This document shows, piece after piece, positions 1 to 11,100 of a stretch of 64,000 nucleotides of DNA (the stretch's first letter is position 1; each line of letters opens with the position of its first letter). The notes below the pieces were generated by a model, which had not been told where the DNA came from, did not search any database, and was given only the letters and a program-made list of their open reading frames with translations. This stretch comes from Bursaphelenchus xylophilus (taxonomy: Eukaryota; Nematoda; Chromadorea; Rhabditida; Aphelenchoididae): the NCBI GenBank assembly GCA_904066235.2, contig CAJFCV020000003.1, forward strand, positions 992,001-1,056,000, in the 5' to 3' direction. The translations under genes and the position numbers were made by a program.

Positions 1-7
1 ATTTTAG

Positions 8-162
8 CAAAAATGATGGTATTATGGTTTGGCGCCCTATATGGGATTTATCAACTTCTGTGGTTGTTTTTGCCGGTGTCTGTCATGTATTTCGGCGATA
101 GCACCGTGGACGACAAGATCAAGGTGTATCGACGACAGATCTTGAATAAGCGATCTATATGA
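8..162 (+). CDS. 3' terminal exon of an unidentified membrane protein gene (partial)
   Basis: The window opens with a splice acceptor (ATTTTAG, 1-7). An open frame follows, needing one base from the upstream exon, and ends at TGA 160-162. The 50 or so residues contain one strongly hydrophobic stretch (MMVLWFGALYGIYQLLWLFL) and then a charged tail ending YRRQILNKRSI. This looks like the last transmembrane helix and cytoplasmic tail of an integral membrane protein. The rest of the gene lies left of the window, so I cannot assign a family. The transthyretin-like gene begins only 113 bp downstream on the same strand, so the two could be read together, but I see nothing that proves it. Confidence 0.4.
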
Positions 163-274
163 GTCAATCATCGTTCTTAATAAATTGATCTCGACCAAAA
201 AATTTCGAACCTTTGGAATTCGAATTTTTTTGGAAAAAATTTCAAAAATCTATTTTTCAACCCAAAAATCGGTC

Positions 275-1132
275 ATGTTTCGGCCGATTTTTCTTCTACT
301 CTTCTTCATCAACCCTTGTTCATGTTATTTTCGGCAGGTGTATATAGACTTGTTCTTCAAATGCGATGGTAAGCCCGCCGAAGGAGTGGTAAGTCACTAC
401 CGTACCTTCTATTCTTAATAAAACCTTATTTATACAAAATGTTCCACTGGTAATTCCTACATTCTAGACGGTCCATCTAAAACAACAAAGTATTTTTTGG
501 TATGACGAAGAGAAGGCCGTTTCCACAACAAATGCCAAGGGATTCCTCAATTTTATAAGTTCGGGATGGTCTGTAATTTACCCGCCCTCGTTCTACATCA
601 CATTGTGAGTTTGAACAAGTTGGATTCTTTAAAATTTCGATAAAAATTTGGCACTAACTGAGACCGAAGTTTTTTACGGCCTGGAAAAAAACGCGTTTTG
701 CAGAAACCGTTGAGATTTCATCGCTGGAAGCTGTCGAAATTCTGACTCTTTTCAAGGTTTTCGAAGTGAAATACTGGCTTACTGCTGTAAATGAGCCAAC
801 ATTTTACTCCGCATACCTTGAAAAGAGTCAAAATTCCGACAGTTTTAGCGATAAAATCTCAATGTTTTCTGCAAAACGCGTTTTTTCTGGATGCAAAAAA
901 CACTAGTCTCAATTTGTGTCAATTTTCCCCAAAAAAATTCACCGTTTTTAGTGAACTCCTTTCCCTTGTTTTAATAGTTCGATAATCTTATTTTAGTACC
1001 AATACCTGCTGCCACGATGCCAACGTTCAAGTCGACTTTCAAGTTCGGCCCAAGCTGATGGTGAACCGAAATGTCGTTTATTTGGAGGAATTTTGCGACA
1101 GCAGAGCGCCGTTAGTTCAAATACACTACTGA
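275..1132 (+). CDS. transthyretin-like (TTL) family secreted protein
   Basis: Three exons (275-388, 468-604, 997-1132) join in frame to 128 residues. The chosen ATG at 275 gives a hydrophobic leader (FRPIFLLLFFINPCSC), as expected for secretion. An in-frame ATG at 185 would add a charged N-terminus and spoil the signal. The core reads CDGKPAEGV, then VHLKQQ, TTNAKGFLNF and YPPSFYITF, then a cysteine pair. This is the order of the nematode transthyretin-like family: Cys-x-GKPA near the N-terminus, a T-x-x-x-G-x-F strand, and a Pro-rich strand before a Cys. Known members are extracellular and some bridge apoptotic cells or act in host interaction; the role of this one is unknown. The protein is near the usual length (about 130-150 aa). 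Intron 2 (392 bp) contains a hairpin repeat. Confidence 0.72.
688..886. repeat. intronic inverted repeat (hairpin)
   Basis: In intron 2 of the transthyretin-like gene, a 65-70 bp arm beginning ACGCGTTTTGCAGAAA (about 691) is repeated in reverse near 816-882, ending TTCTGCAAAACGCGT. A loop of about 60 bp separates the arms. It resembles a small MITE or foldback element. No coding potential. Confidence 0.6.
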
Positions 1133-1255
1133 ATTAGCGTATTTTGAACCCTATAGCTCCAGAGAGTCTTCTGGCTTTCACTTATGTTCTTACTTGTATA
1201 AAATATACGTCTTATTTGTCAAATTAATTATATTTAATTTTGATTATAGTAATAT

Positions 1256-1563
1256 TAGTATTTTCATAAAGTTCATGGACATTTTGTCGGTCCACAAAAA
1301 CCCCTCATTTTTGCACCGTGCATTTCGATCTTTTTTTGGTGTTCGCACTGTGCATCAAAATATCGCTGCGACACAAGCTTTTTTCAACATCGCCGCGGTT
1401 TTAACGAAGAATTTGCACAGTGCAAACGCCTTTTTTGAGGTTTGCACTGTGCGAAAAGCGAAAGAAAAAATCCACTGTGCGCTAGCGACAAGCGTGGGAA
1501 AAAGTTCAAAATGTACTCTGCGAAAGCGAAAAAATTCCCATGCACTTTATGAAAACACTAACA
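1256..1563. mobile_element. MITE family G, full copy
   Basis: Terminal inverted repeats AGTATTTTCATAAAGTTCAT (about 1257) and ATGCACTTTATGAAAACACT (about 1541) bound an interior rich in the short palindrome GCACTGTGC or GCACCGTGC (about 1313, 1345, 1416, 1447). Fragments of the same ends recur near 36965-37085, 39800-39825, 40005-40031, 53703-53910 and 59558-59580. It lies between the transthyretin-like gene and the 3' end of the minus-strand 959-aa gene. Non-coding: open frames across it are artefacts. Confidence 0.6.
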
Positions 1564-1620
1564 TCAGTTTTGAAAGATCTTGGAAATAGTTCTAACAATC
1601 ACAAAAAATTATTTCAGTTA

Positions 1621-4600
1621 TCAATTCAAACTTCTGGGGCGCGCGGCGGCTTCGAAAAATGAGATCTCATCGCTGCTGATGAACATGTCGCTCTCGGCGG
1701 GGCTGAGTTTCAGGCGGTACACCAAATCGTTCAGCTGCAACATGCAATACGGTATACAGTGGCGGACCTCATCCAGTGGCAAAAAACGTACCATTTTCCA
1801 TCCGGGAAGTACCAAAAAATGTGGCAAAATACCTCCCTCTCCAAGTGAAAAAAAACTCCGATTTCAAAAGCGCGCCCGATCTTTTGATGGGGGAAAGGTT
1901 GCGCCCTTCAAAACGAAGTTTTTTCACTTGGAGAGGGAGGCATTTTGCCACATTTTTTGATACTTCCCGGATGCAAAATAATACGTTTTTTAACACTGAA
2001 TCAGGTCCGCCACTATATCACAAAGTTCAGGCTCATTGTTCTAATCAATTTACCTTTTCATTCACCGCTTCCATCAACACAATTTCATCGACAGTTTTTC
2101 TGTACAAGGTCGGCTCGAAATGGAGCAATCTTTCGGTCCAAACATGCGTAAAATTCCGCATTTTCACGATATTTCTGTTGCCAGGTACTGGCAATTCTAG
2201 TGTGTTGAAGTTGGACATGATTCCAACAAACTGTTTTCGAGCCGCAGCATACCTTTCTTTGGTCGGAGCGTTGATATTTGGGGGTTGGTAGTCGAATTCA
2301 GCTAAAATTTCGGATTTTTAGCAAAGTTTTGTTTGTTTCCTACCAATTGGTGCGACTTTTGCCGTCTTTTTCGGTGTTCCTTGGTCCACCTCCAATTTTC
2401 TTTTCTTTTGTTTCTTTTTTTTCTGACTAGAACCATCGATTTGACTATTTTTCTTCGTCTCTCTGTTGACTAGAGCTTTGTTTTTGAGTAGATAAAAGTC
2501 ATCGTCCGCTCTGGATCGAAAAATTTCACCAGTCTTTTGGCATTTCCATGTGGGGATTGAGAGAAGGGCTTCAAATTCTTGCCCGAAATCATAGATTGGG
2601 CATGTTTGGGTCTGAGATACTTCGGGTGATATTGTAGTAGATATATTAGTGGAAGAAGCAGCCGGATTGATAATAACACTATTAGTGCTACCCTCATCGC
2701 TCATTTTTTGACCTTCTCCATCAATTTCCATCGCAACATCTCCATCCGAGACCTGCTCTTTACACTGTGATGATATTGTACTAGGTGAGCTGACATCAGA
2801 AAATTTGCTCGGGAAATCATGCACAATAAGCTTATTCGGCGTATTAATAATTTCATCACTTCTTGTGTGACTCTCTTCTTCAATTTTCTTCTCAATCGAG
2901 GTTTCATCTGCTCGCCTTTTTTCTGATCCTTCATCTAATATTGTACTAGATGAGCTGGTAGGAATCTCATCAGTAGCAGGCGAAATATTACTTGCAGTTG
3001 CTTCGCTAGTAGCTTTATGGGCTTCTTCATCAATTTTCTCCCCAGTACCGCTATCTGGGACCTTATTTTTTCCATCTTCCGATATTGCACTTGATGATTT
3101 ATCCTTTGAAAAATTACTGTCTGTACGTGAAATTCCGCTGCTACAGGGCTCACAACTTTCCCTCTGAGCTTCTCTTTCTACCTCATTCACTGAGAGCAGT
3201 TCTCCTTCCTCCTTCTCTCCTTTTTGACTTGTGCTACATTCACCATCTCCTTTTTTGTCGATCAAACTTTTCACAATGCTATTAAGCTTTTTAGCGCGTT
3301 TCTCTGTGCCTGCCGAGCTTCCACTCTCTTCTTCATCAAATATCTCATTCGACTCGACTTCTTCAATCTCCACAAATCCATTATTCGTCGTCTCCTTATC
3401 TTCCACATGGCCAATGCTCCCACTAATTTCGCCTCTGCGGATTTCCACCAGTCCTTGTCGGCAAATCTGGCCGTCTCTCACAAACAAGCTATCCGCATCT
3501 CTTCTGACATCCTTCTCCAATTCCGTGGCCATATTTTGAAGGGCATCGTTGATCTTGGACAATATTGTAGATGTGGGAACGCCACGAAAATTAAACCCAT
3601 TTGTCAACGGATCCTGACTGCATCGGGCCCTCGAATACGCCGAATTCTTGTTGATCACATCCTTCAGGGTCAATTTTCTGTTCAAATTTTCCAAACCACG
3701 AGAGGGGGCTCGGAACTGAGTCGCTGAAGTTGAGGGTAAAGTCGTCGGATTCAGCACACGCTCAGCTCGTATGTCTCTCCGCATCCCCTCCAACCTTTTG
3801 CGGACACTTTCATCTATCGGAATGGTATCAATTTCCTCATATGGAATCTTGTTCCTTACAATGTCGTCACCCATTTCTTGGTTGGAGCTTCCGTTGGATT
3901 CGTCAATTTCCATCAGAATTTGAAATTCCTCCACATTTTCAGCAACCTTCGCCTGCTTCTCGCTGGATTCCGGGCCTGCATTATATTCACCATGACATCT
4001 TCTCTTGGCCATTTCGACCTCCATTTTTACCGGTGTTTTGCATTGACAATAAATCTGGACTCGATTTCTCGGCGATTCCAACGATGAGCACCGTTTCCCT
4101 CTATCCACATAAACCGATTTCTTGTTGTAGTCTCGACAGCTCACCACAATTCGACTATTTCGATTATTAACGGCCAGCCCATTGGTATTTCTGAACGGAA
4201 CAAAGTTGTATCTCAAGCCTTCCGTCTTCACATCGTCTTCTGGCGGCGTCAGAGAGATAGCACCTTGGGAAATGAAGATTTGGACAACTTTCGACTTTGA
4301 TGTAGATGCAGCATTAGATCCATAGTCATGTTCATCTGATTCGGGCTAAATTTCGAATATAAAAACTGTAAACCTCACTTACTTGAACGATGCCACCAGT
4401 AAAATTCCATTCAGCCACATTATCCTTCACTATCGGCAAATCTTTTGGAATTGGCCTTGGAATGTCTAATATCGAAATAATGCACAGTCGGCACAGGTAA
4501 AAATTGTCGTCACCGATACCAAAAGTGTCTACCCGGAATTGTACTCGTGTTCCATATCGTTTGCAGATGCTTTGTACACTAAAAGAATAAGTTTTGACTA

Positions 4601-5157
4601 AATTTTCTCCACGCACCATGTAAAATATAAATTTTTTTCAAAAATGTGCCTAAAAAAGAAAAACAAAAGAAACCCCTTACATGCAATCACTGCCCAAGTA
4701 TTTCTTGGTGAATTGAACTACTGGCCGAGGATGTGGGAGGTTATCTTCATCGTATCTTCGAATGTGATGGGTCGAATACTTCGGGGCATTGTCAATACGA
4801 TTAAGAATGTGTCGAATCTGGTATCGAGAGGGCATGGGCAGTGGGAGATTACCCAGATACCAATGAAAGTTAGGATTGTAGACTAGCTGCAAAAATATCG
4901 ATTAAATTCGAGAGATTGACATCTGATGTCATGGATAATATAAAAACCCATGATTTCGGCCTTATAAAGGCAAGTTTACTATTTAAAAAGCTAAACAAGG
5001 TAGAAAGACACCTAAAAATTCAAAAATGAGTATAAAATCTTACCAACTTCCCGGCATTTTCATTGATTCCTTTCCGCCGATGGAGGAACCCAAATTTGAT
5101 CTGATCCGTCTCAACGGTTGAGGTTAAAACCCCGGAGACGACATGAGAGTTTGGCAT
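1621..5157 (-). CDS. unidentified 959-aa charged, low-complexity protein
   Basis: Six exons on the minus strand join exactly in frame to 960 codons: 5044-5157, 4681-4886, 4383-4578, 2344-4345, 2054-2301 and 1621-1734. The first three encode a compact, ordered-looking region with several Cys, Tyr and Trp residues (NPNFHWYLGNLPLP, HILNRIDNAPKYS, YGTRVQF, FYLCRLC). The 2-kb fourth exon is a long Ser/Glu/Lys-rich, probably disordered stretch ending in a basic patch (QKKKKQKKRKLEVD) that looks like a nuclear localisation signal. The last two exons are ordered again (VWTERLLHFEPTLYRKTVDE, SSDEISFFEAAARP). I do not recognise the family; nuclear location is an inference. An open frame continues upstream of the ATG at 5157 to an acceptor near 5190, so another 5' exon is possible. 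Intron 5 carries a family B MITE. Confidence 0.62.
1757..2014. mobile_element. MITE family B1 copy in an intron
   Basis: The element starts CAGTGGCGGACCTCATCC and ends with the inverted counterpart GGTCCGCCACTA, flanked by TA. The inner part has the family hallmark GCATCCGGGAAGTATCAAAA type arms and TGGAGAGGGAGG. It fills most of intron 5 of the 959-aa gene (1735-2053) and leaves both splice sites intact. Confidence 0.75.
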
Positions 5158-5189
5158 AGTCCTATCCTTCCCACATTGTATCCGCCAGC

Positions 5190-5784
5190 TGCAAAATTTA
5201 AGAGATTATCAATAGTTTACTGAAAACATAAGCACGACATGAATAATATCGGAAAATTCCACGGAAAGGTGGCAAAAAAAGAGCAAAAGCTAAATAAATA
5301 TTCTCTAAACACTATTTTCTTATTTTCCAAAGCAAAAAATAAGAGAAAATCCTCTTTTTGACAGGATTTTTTTGGGGAAAAACCACAATTCGAAGTCTCT
5401 GAAAGAAAGCGAGAACTAATCGAAGCTTATACTTTTTTATTCCATTTTTTCTTTTATATTTGCTCTAATCCCTTCCTCACATAGTATACATGTTCGTCGG
5501 ACATTACCTGACTTCATTCAGCCCAAAAATTTATCTTACACAAGGAATTTATTATTCACCGAATAACAGAGATAAAAAGAGATTTAAAGATAACCAAAAC
5601 ATTTACACTCGTAAAAAGTTGTCATGGACGTGATTCGGCCATAGAGAGCTGATAGAAGACGTTGTTGGAAGAGAAGACATCAAAATTATATTCACCATGA
5701 TCAACTGATGGCCAAAGGTGAAATAACTCGGATCTTCTGAAGATTTTTGATGGAATAGTGGCCAAACTCGTCCATGAGACCGGC
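5190..5784. other. non-coding spacer between two minus-strand genes
   Basis: About 600 bp, AT-rich, between the probable 5' end of the 959-aa gene and the stop of the 64-aa gene. An acceptor-like sequence (minus strand TTTTGCAG) ends near 5190, so this may be a first intron or a 5' UTR. I see no further coding exon or repeat. Confidence 0.4.
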
Positions 5785-5979
5785 TTAGACCTTTTTGTTG
5801 TGCTCCTTGCGCTTCTCTTCGCCGTTCATGGCGTTGGCGACGATCTTGCGGGAGTCTCCTTCGGGATGAGCATGTTTGTGCTCGCTCTGTTCAGGCTTTG
5901 GTCGTTTTCCGACGGATCCGGTACCAACGTCTTTCTCGCCACGCTCGAATTCCTCAGCCAGTTGTTCGGCAGTCGACAT
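5785..5979 (-). CDS. small 64-aa hydrophilic protein
   Basis: Single coding exon, ATG at 5979, stop at 5785. The protein is short, charged and without cysteine or a hydrophobic helix: STAEQLAEEFERGEKDVG, KRPKPEQSEHKHAHPEGD, then NGEEKRKEHNKK at the C-terminus. It looks soluble and probably disordered. I do not recognise a family. The ATG is 11 bases after a good acceptor (minus strand CAATTTTTAG, ending at 5991), so the coding exon is preceded by an intron. A donor (GTGAGC) near 6700 could close a non-coding first exon at about 6700-6790, next to a GC-richer, promoter-like stretch. The clean coding bias and exact placement behind an acceptor support a real gene. Confidence 0.55.
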   Translation of the reverse strand: MSTAEQLAEEFERGEKDVGTGSVGKRPKPEQSEHKHAHPEGDSRKIVANAMNGEEKRKEHNKKV

Positions 5980-5990
5980 GATGTTACTTT

Positions 5991-7118
5991 CTAAAAATTG
6001 AACAATCAAAAAAAATGAAAGGTGTCATAGACAATATCGGAAATTGCATGATGAAAATGCCCGAAAAAGCATATCGAAATCATAAAAAAACAAAGAAGAC
6101 ATCACAATTCGTCTTTCAAACTGCAAAAGGCATCATAATTTTCGTATGAAACATCAGAGATTACACATTTTAGGACCTAAACAACATCAGATTGAAACAT
6201 TCTCCATTTGACAGGCCGTGAGTGGCTAGAAAAATTGATAGGGCCTTCAAAAACCAAGGGGAATTGCCCGTTCCCGATCATGTGAGCAAATAAATAAGGG
6301 AAACCATTTCGTTCAAACGCGAAAAAAACCCCGAACCCCTTGGCTTACATAGTACTCTAAAACAACAAAAATAGACAGTAAACAAGCGAAACGTGACCTG
6401 TCTGGACAGGATAGACTGCCAAGTTCATTTGTACGAATTTTAAACTGACTTTAGGCGAGTTTATACAGTTTTATAAACTATATTATACTAGGCCGACCTA
6501 AAATAATATAAGCTGGAAATTGCTGATTAAAAAGCAAAAATCGTATAGTAACTACTGCCTTCACTTGGAAAGACTCGTAAAAAGTAAAGCCTCCCGCATT
6601 CCCTCATAGTAAGCCTCTCCAAAAAACGTCTAGCTCATAATCAATATCAGGAGGCTTTCTAATGGCCCAAATATAACAGAAAAAATTGGAGAGCTCACCA
6701 AACTTCAGACGAGCGACATCTCAACTGACTACTGAAACCGGTACAAAACTCCGAAAGTCCGTTTCTTCTAGATTGTTCCCACGGAACGGCAGAGCTCGCG
6801 GCCGAGAAATCGCAGATTGCGTCGACATTTTATACGACAATTTCTTGGACTTGTAAAATACGGTAACTTGACCTCGGAAACTTCAAAAAATCTACTCTTA
6901 GACGTCAAATGGAGCAAAAAGTTACCTCTCAATCGTTATTTACTTTTTCAGGCACCAGAATTTATCAAAAATTTGATGGTCATCCTGTACAATATGAACA
7001 ATCCCCTTATTTTTACTTCCAAAGCTTCTAAAGTATAAATAACTTTATTGTAAATGCTGCTGAAGTCAAGTAATGTAGTTTTTAACAAAGTGAATGGCTT
7101 TTTCAAACAATAGAATCT
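5991..7118. other. probable 5' intron and promoter of the 64-aa gene; 3' flank of the RRM gene
   Basis: About 1.1 kb with no coding exon. The minus strand shows a donor-like GTTTG/GTGAGC at about 6700 and an acceptor at 5991, consistent with a 700-bp 5' UTR intron. A GC-rich island (6770-6830, GGCAGAGCTCGCGGCCGAG) is the best candidate for a promoter or first exon. No repeat family was recognised. Confidence 0.35.
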
Positions 7119-8114
7119 TCACCATCTTCTCCTCTTCGCGGAGGGTTCATCCTCTTCCTCATCCTTGTTGGATGCAACAACGACATCGTCATCCGACTCC
7201 AATTCTCCATCTTCTTGTATGCTTTGACGAGACAGAGCTTTAGTATCTTCAACGGCATCATCTTCGTCTTCGTCATGGGTCTCATCCAAAACAATGATTT
7301 CGTCGGATTCGTCGATGTAAATTGTGTCATTTTTGATCTCTCCTTCGGAGGTCATCGACGTGTTAATAGTATTCATTGTGGTGTTGATGGTGGTGTGCCT
7401 GAAATAGATTTCATAAAGTATTTCTTATATTGCACCAGATATATCACATTAGACTAGACAAACGTCATCGATAATCTATTCAAAATACTGCTTACATTGC
7501 ATGCGAAGAGCGACTGCTATCCAGACTATCATCCAGAGCAACCTCACTGGTCCCAGGGACCTCCATTGAATTGAAATCCAGCTCTTGGAGATCTTTATAC
7601 GTAGTTCCTCTATGGAAGCTGTAGCTATCGCCATTCCTGTCCTGCCAACGTCGAAATTTCCGATTCTAAAAGTCGAAGCAATAATTGAAAAGACTCAACT
7701 CACATTTTCCGTCCGATCTCTCGGGGTAGCCACCAATTTTCCATTGAGAAAGGGAATGTTGTTGAACAACTTGGCCGCGTATAACGCGTATTCTGGCTTA
7801 TCGTAGATCACAAATGCAAATTCCTGATGAGGTCTGGCTACTACTTTCTGGACACCACCAAACTGGAAAAATAAAGACCTTTATAGAGGGGGTAAATAAA
7901 CAAATTTGAACCAATCTTGGTTCACGTATCGAGTGTAATATAAAAAAAGTGAATGAAATTGAATTTAAAACTTTGTGGATGATCTAACCTGGTTAAAAAG
8001 CTTCCATATGACTTGCTCTCGGACTCCTTGTGTTGGAAATCGAACATACAAGGCACATTCATCTGGAGCTCGACCACTTCCGTTGGAGAAGTTTGAGTAA
8101 GAAGAGGTGTTCAT
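7119..8114 (-). CDS. RNA-binding protein with one RRM and an acidic tail
   Basis: Four exons (7989-8114, 7704-7862, 7496-7665, 7119-7398) join in frame to 244 residues. An RRM spans roughly residues 17-93. The RNP2-like strand is CALYVRFP. The RNP1-like strand is HQEFAFVIY, after FGGVQKVV. The last part, NNIPFLNGKLVATP, is the usual alpha2-beta4 end. After it comes FRRWQDRNGDSYSFHRG, then Asp/Glu-rich sequence (DETHDEDEDDAVED) and a basic end (AKRRRW). One short RRM followed by a disordered tail is the layout of RBM7/RBM11 or SF3B4-like proteins. RBM7 (nuclear exosome targeting) is my favoured comparison, but the match is generic and I give no symbol. It probably acts in nuclear RNA processing. 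Confidence 0.68.
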
Positions 8115-11100
8115 GGCTCACTAAAAATAGAAAAAAGAATCTTAAAACATACCTTGGTTTATGAATAAGGCAAAGGAGCAACTAACGAACGCAATCAACG
8201 GCTGAATCGATCAAAAACAAAAGATTTACCAGCAAAATTGTTTTATTAAACTAGGTCAAAAGTAAAATTAAAAAATATAATATTAGCGGCTTCAATAATG
8301 GCTACTAAAGGATAAAACAAGCTTCTTGACCATTCACACTACAATTTTCAACGAATCGTTGCAACGCGCTGGGATTTTATGCGAAATTCCAAACAAATCC
8401 TTGTCGGCGAGCTGCGCCCTAGCTCTGTCTGCAAACCGCAGTCTGCAGCAAAAAATTATCCGCAAAATGTCAAAAAACAAAAAAGAAGCGAGCGGCTTGT
8501 TGCCCGCCGGACTCGGTTCGCCCATTCTTCTCCCTCTAATCACATAATATTATTTACGAAACATGCGGTCATATCGGAATAAAGCCGATCCAGCGGATGT
8601 TTTTCGTTTGCCTGTTTGCTCAACGTCTACCCAGACAAAATCTTACTCCCTTCGTCTCGCGTTCGAGACGGGGTGTTTCGAAACTTGCATGCGCAAATTA
8701 ATGTTATTTTCCGCTCGTCGCTGCAGAATTTTGGGGTCAAATTGAGAAATTCGAGAAAATTTGAGGGAGGCCTGCTGTTTCGTGAGAGAAATCTATTGTT
8801 TCTCTTGAAATTTCAAGATTTTCAGGCAGAATCTGGTTTGTTTATCGAGTTTTAGCCCCTTTTCCGAAGAATTCTGCTCGGAAATCCCTTGCACTTTTAT
8901 GAATTTTGCGCGCTTCGACTTGGGAATGGATTTTTAGGTAAGATTTTGGGGAAAAATGTGTATTCTCGTTTTATTCATGCATTTGCGCGTCAGATGCAGT
9001 TAGTAAATAATAAACCATGTGGTAGAGCAGGTGAATTTGGCTTTTCGCCTTTCCTCGAGATCTTTCTTTACGACTTTCGACAGGGCCATGGTGAATATTT
9101 CAACGTGTAATTTGTAGGCGATATTGGTTTAGATTTGTGTCGATTCGATTGTAAACTGGTTTTTTATGAATTGTTTTTTATATGGCTTGTGTTTTAGTGA
9201 TTTTGAAAGAGTATTGAGCAGTTTTTTCGATCTTTGAGTTTCATCTTTATCATGGATAAGATAACAGACCATACCTCATTGCTGTCTGACCTTTTTATGG
9301 AATTCATTCTTGATAAAGCTACCTTATGAGTTTGTCTGTATAATAAAACAATTTTCGCCTTTGCAACACTTCTAGCCATCAAGCAACAACAAGTTTTCTC
9401 GACCTTACTTTAGTTATTAAACCCAATATCCTAAGACGACTAGAAACCCAAATCAATCACATTTGAAACTGCCTGAATCTTAATGAAACCAGCCTTTAGT
9501 TCGTTAGACGCAATATTCTTCGTCTTGATTCTTCTTTTTACCTTTTTTCTTGACGTGAAAAGAGGACACAACTTGTGTTTTCGAAGAGAAAAAAGTTGTT
9601 GTTTTGACCGAAAGTTTTTCGAGAAAAAATCGATAAGAACGTTGAAAGACGTCCGAGAAACGTTCTCGTTTCCGGAATTGGGTTAATTTATTGTCGGGGT
9701 GCTCATAGAGAAGTTGGTAAAGTTTTTGATTTATGCAGATTTAGGGATATTAGAGATCCGGGCTGGATGGATTTATGATTCAGCATGTTCTCTGATAAAT
9801 TTGGCACAGTAGGGCGCCATATTGCACTTTGCTTTGTCTTTCTAAGGCATGAAAAAAAAGTTTTATATTGTTCTAGGTGCCTTTTGAACCTTGTACTTAA
9901 GTTTTTGCCTTTTTGGTCAGAAGGTTGTCTAAAAATGGAAGCAACTGATAGATAAAGACTTACCGTGTTTTCTCGAGCATAATACGGGGAATTTTTGTGC
10001 CTAAAAACCAGTATATTTGATGGGAAAACCTCTTCCTTTTTTGACCTTAGACTTGATCTTTTTTTGGGTCTGAAAAAGGTTTAATAAGAGAGAATAAGAC
10101 AGACCATAGAATTTCGGCTTTCTGAGCGATCTCGGCTTGCATTACCAAGCGAAATCGCTTAGAAACTCGTCATTCGGATCAAGAATAAGGTCTCTTTTTT
10201 CGGGGGAAGACCTTATTCTTGATTTTCGTCGGTCTGGAAGTCGGAAACTCAACAAAAGAAACCTCGAGATCGAAATTTGCGTTTCTCTCCCCCCTCTTGA
10301 AAGGCTTCCGTGTACTCTTTCGCATTCGTCCCCCCAGCCGCCCAGACCTCTTCGGTTTTCCCCGCCGCCGCTTTTCCCAAGGTCCGCATTATTCTGGCGC
10401 CAAAATTCGAGAGCGGGGATTTACATGTCCCTCGGATTGATGAAAAAATTGACATTACGTTTTGCGGAGAGGATTCCACCACACGTGTTTTGTATGCCGG
10501 ATTTGGCTTGAGTCATAATTTTCGGAAACGGGATTGGCTGCAATTGGTTTTTGGCTTTTTAGCCAGTCTTTAGTGTAAACAAAATAATAGTAAAATGTAG
10601 CTTGTTGTGGGTTTCGAAATGGGGGTGCTTCATAAACATTATTTTATATTGTTTTTGCACTTCGTTCCTTTTGGATTTTCGGTTTGTTTTTGCTAAAATT
10701 CAAGTTGATTTAGGATAGGACAGGCATGTTGAGGGCTTGAGATTATGGATTTTGTTTTTAAATTCAAAGAAGAGAAGATTTTTTTCAGTTTTATATGAAA
10801 ATCGACATCATTTTGGAATTGGAGGGATTTTTTCGAAAAGAAAAATTGTAAAATATGTAGTGAAATTACCATACACTTTAATTATAAATGTAGTAAAGTC
10901 ATTTAGAGTATGTTAGAGGCTGAATAGAATTTTTCTGTCGAGATTTTCACATTGTTTTAGTTGAAGAGGTCCCAGATTTGACTTTTTGAGACGAAGTTTA
11001 AATTTGGTGCCCAATTTTTTCTACAGTTCTTGGCTGCGTATGAAATTTAGGTCTAATTTTGTCTCCTGCAAAAGAAACCGCAAATTTTCGTTGATTTCCA

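Noticed and set aside
1194..2291. Long plus-strand frames across 1.2-2.3 kb
   Set aside because: They run through MITEs G and B and over minus-strand exons; repeated text explains the open frames.
3224..4170. Several plus-strand frames of 70-167 codons
   Set aside because: Mirrors of the 2-kb exon of the 959-aa gene; they overlap one another and have no splice context.
10249..10573. Overlapping frames in the GC-rich island near 10.3 kb
   Set aside because: Frames are open on both strands because of GC content; no splice chain. More likely promoter DNA.
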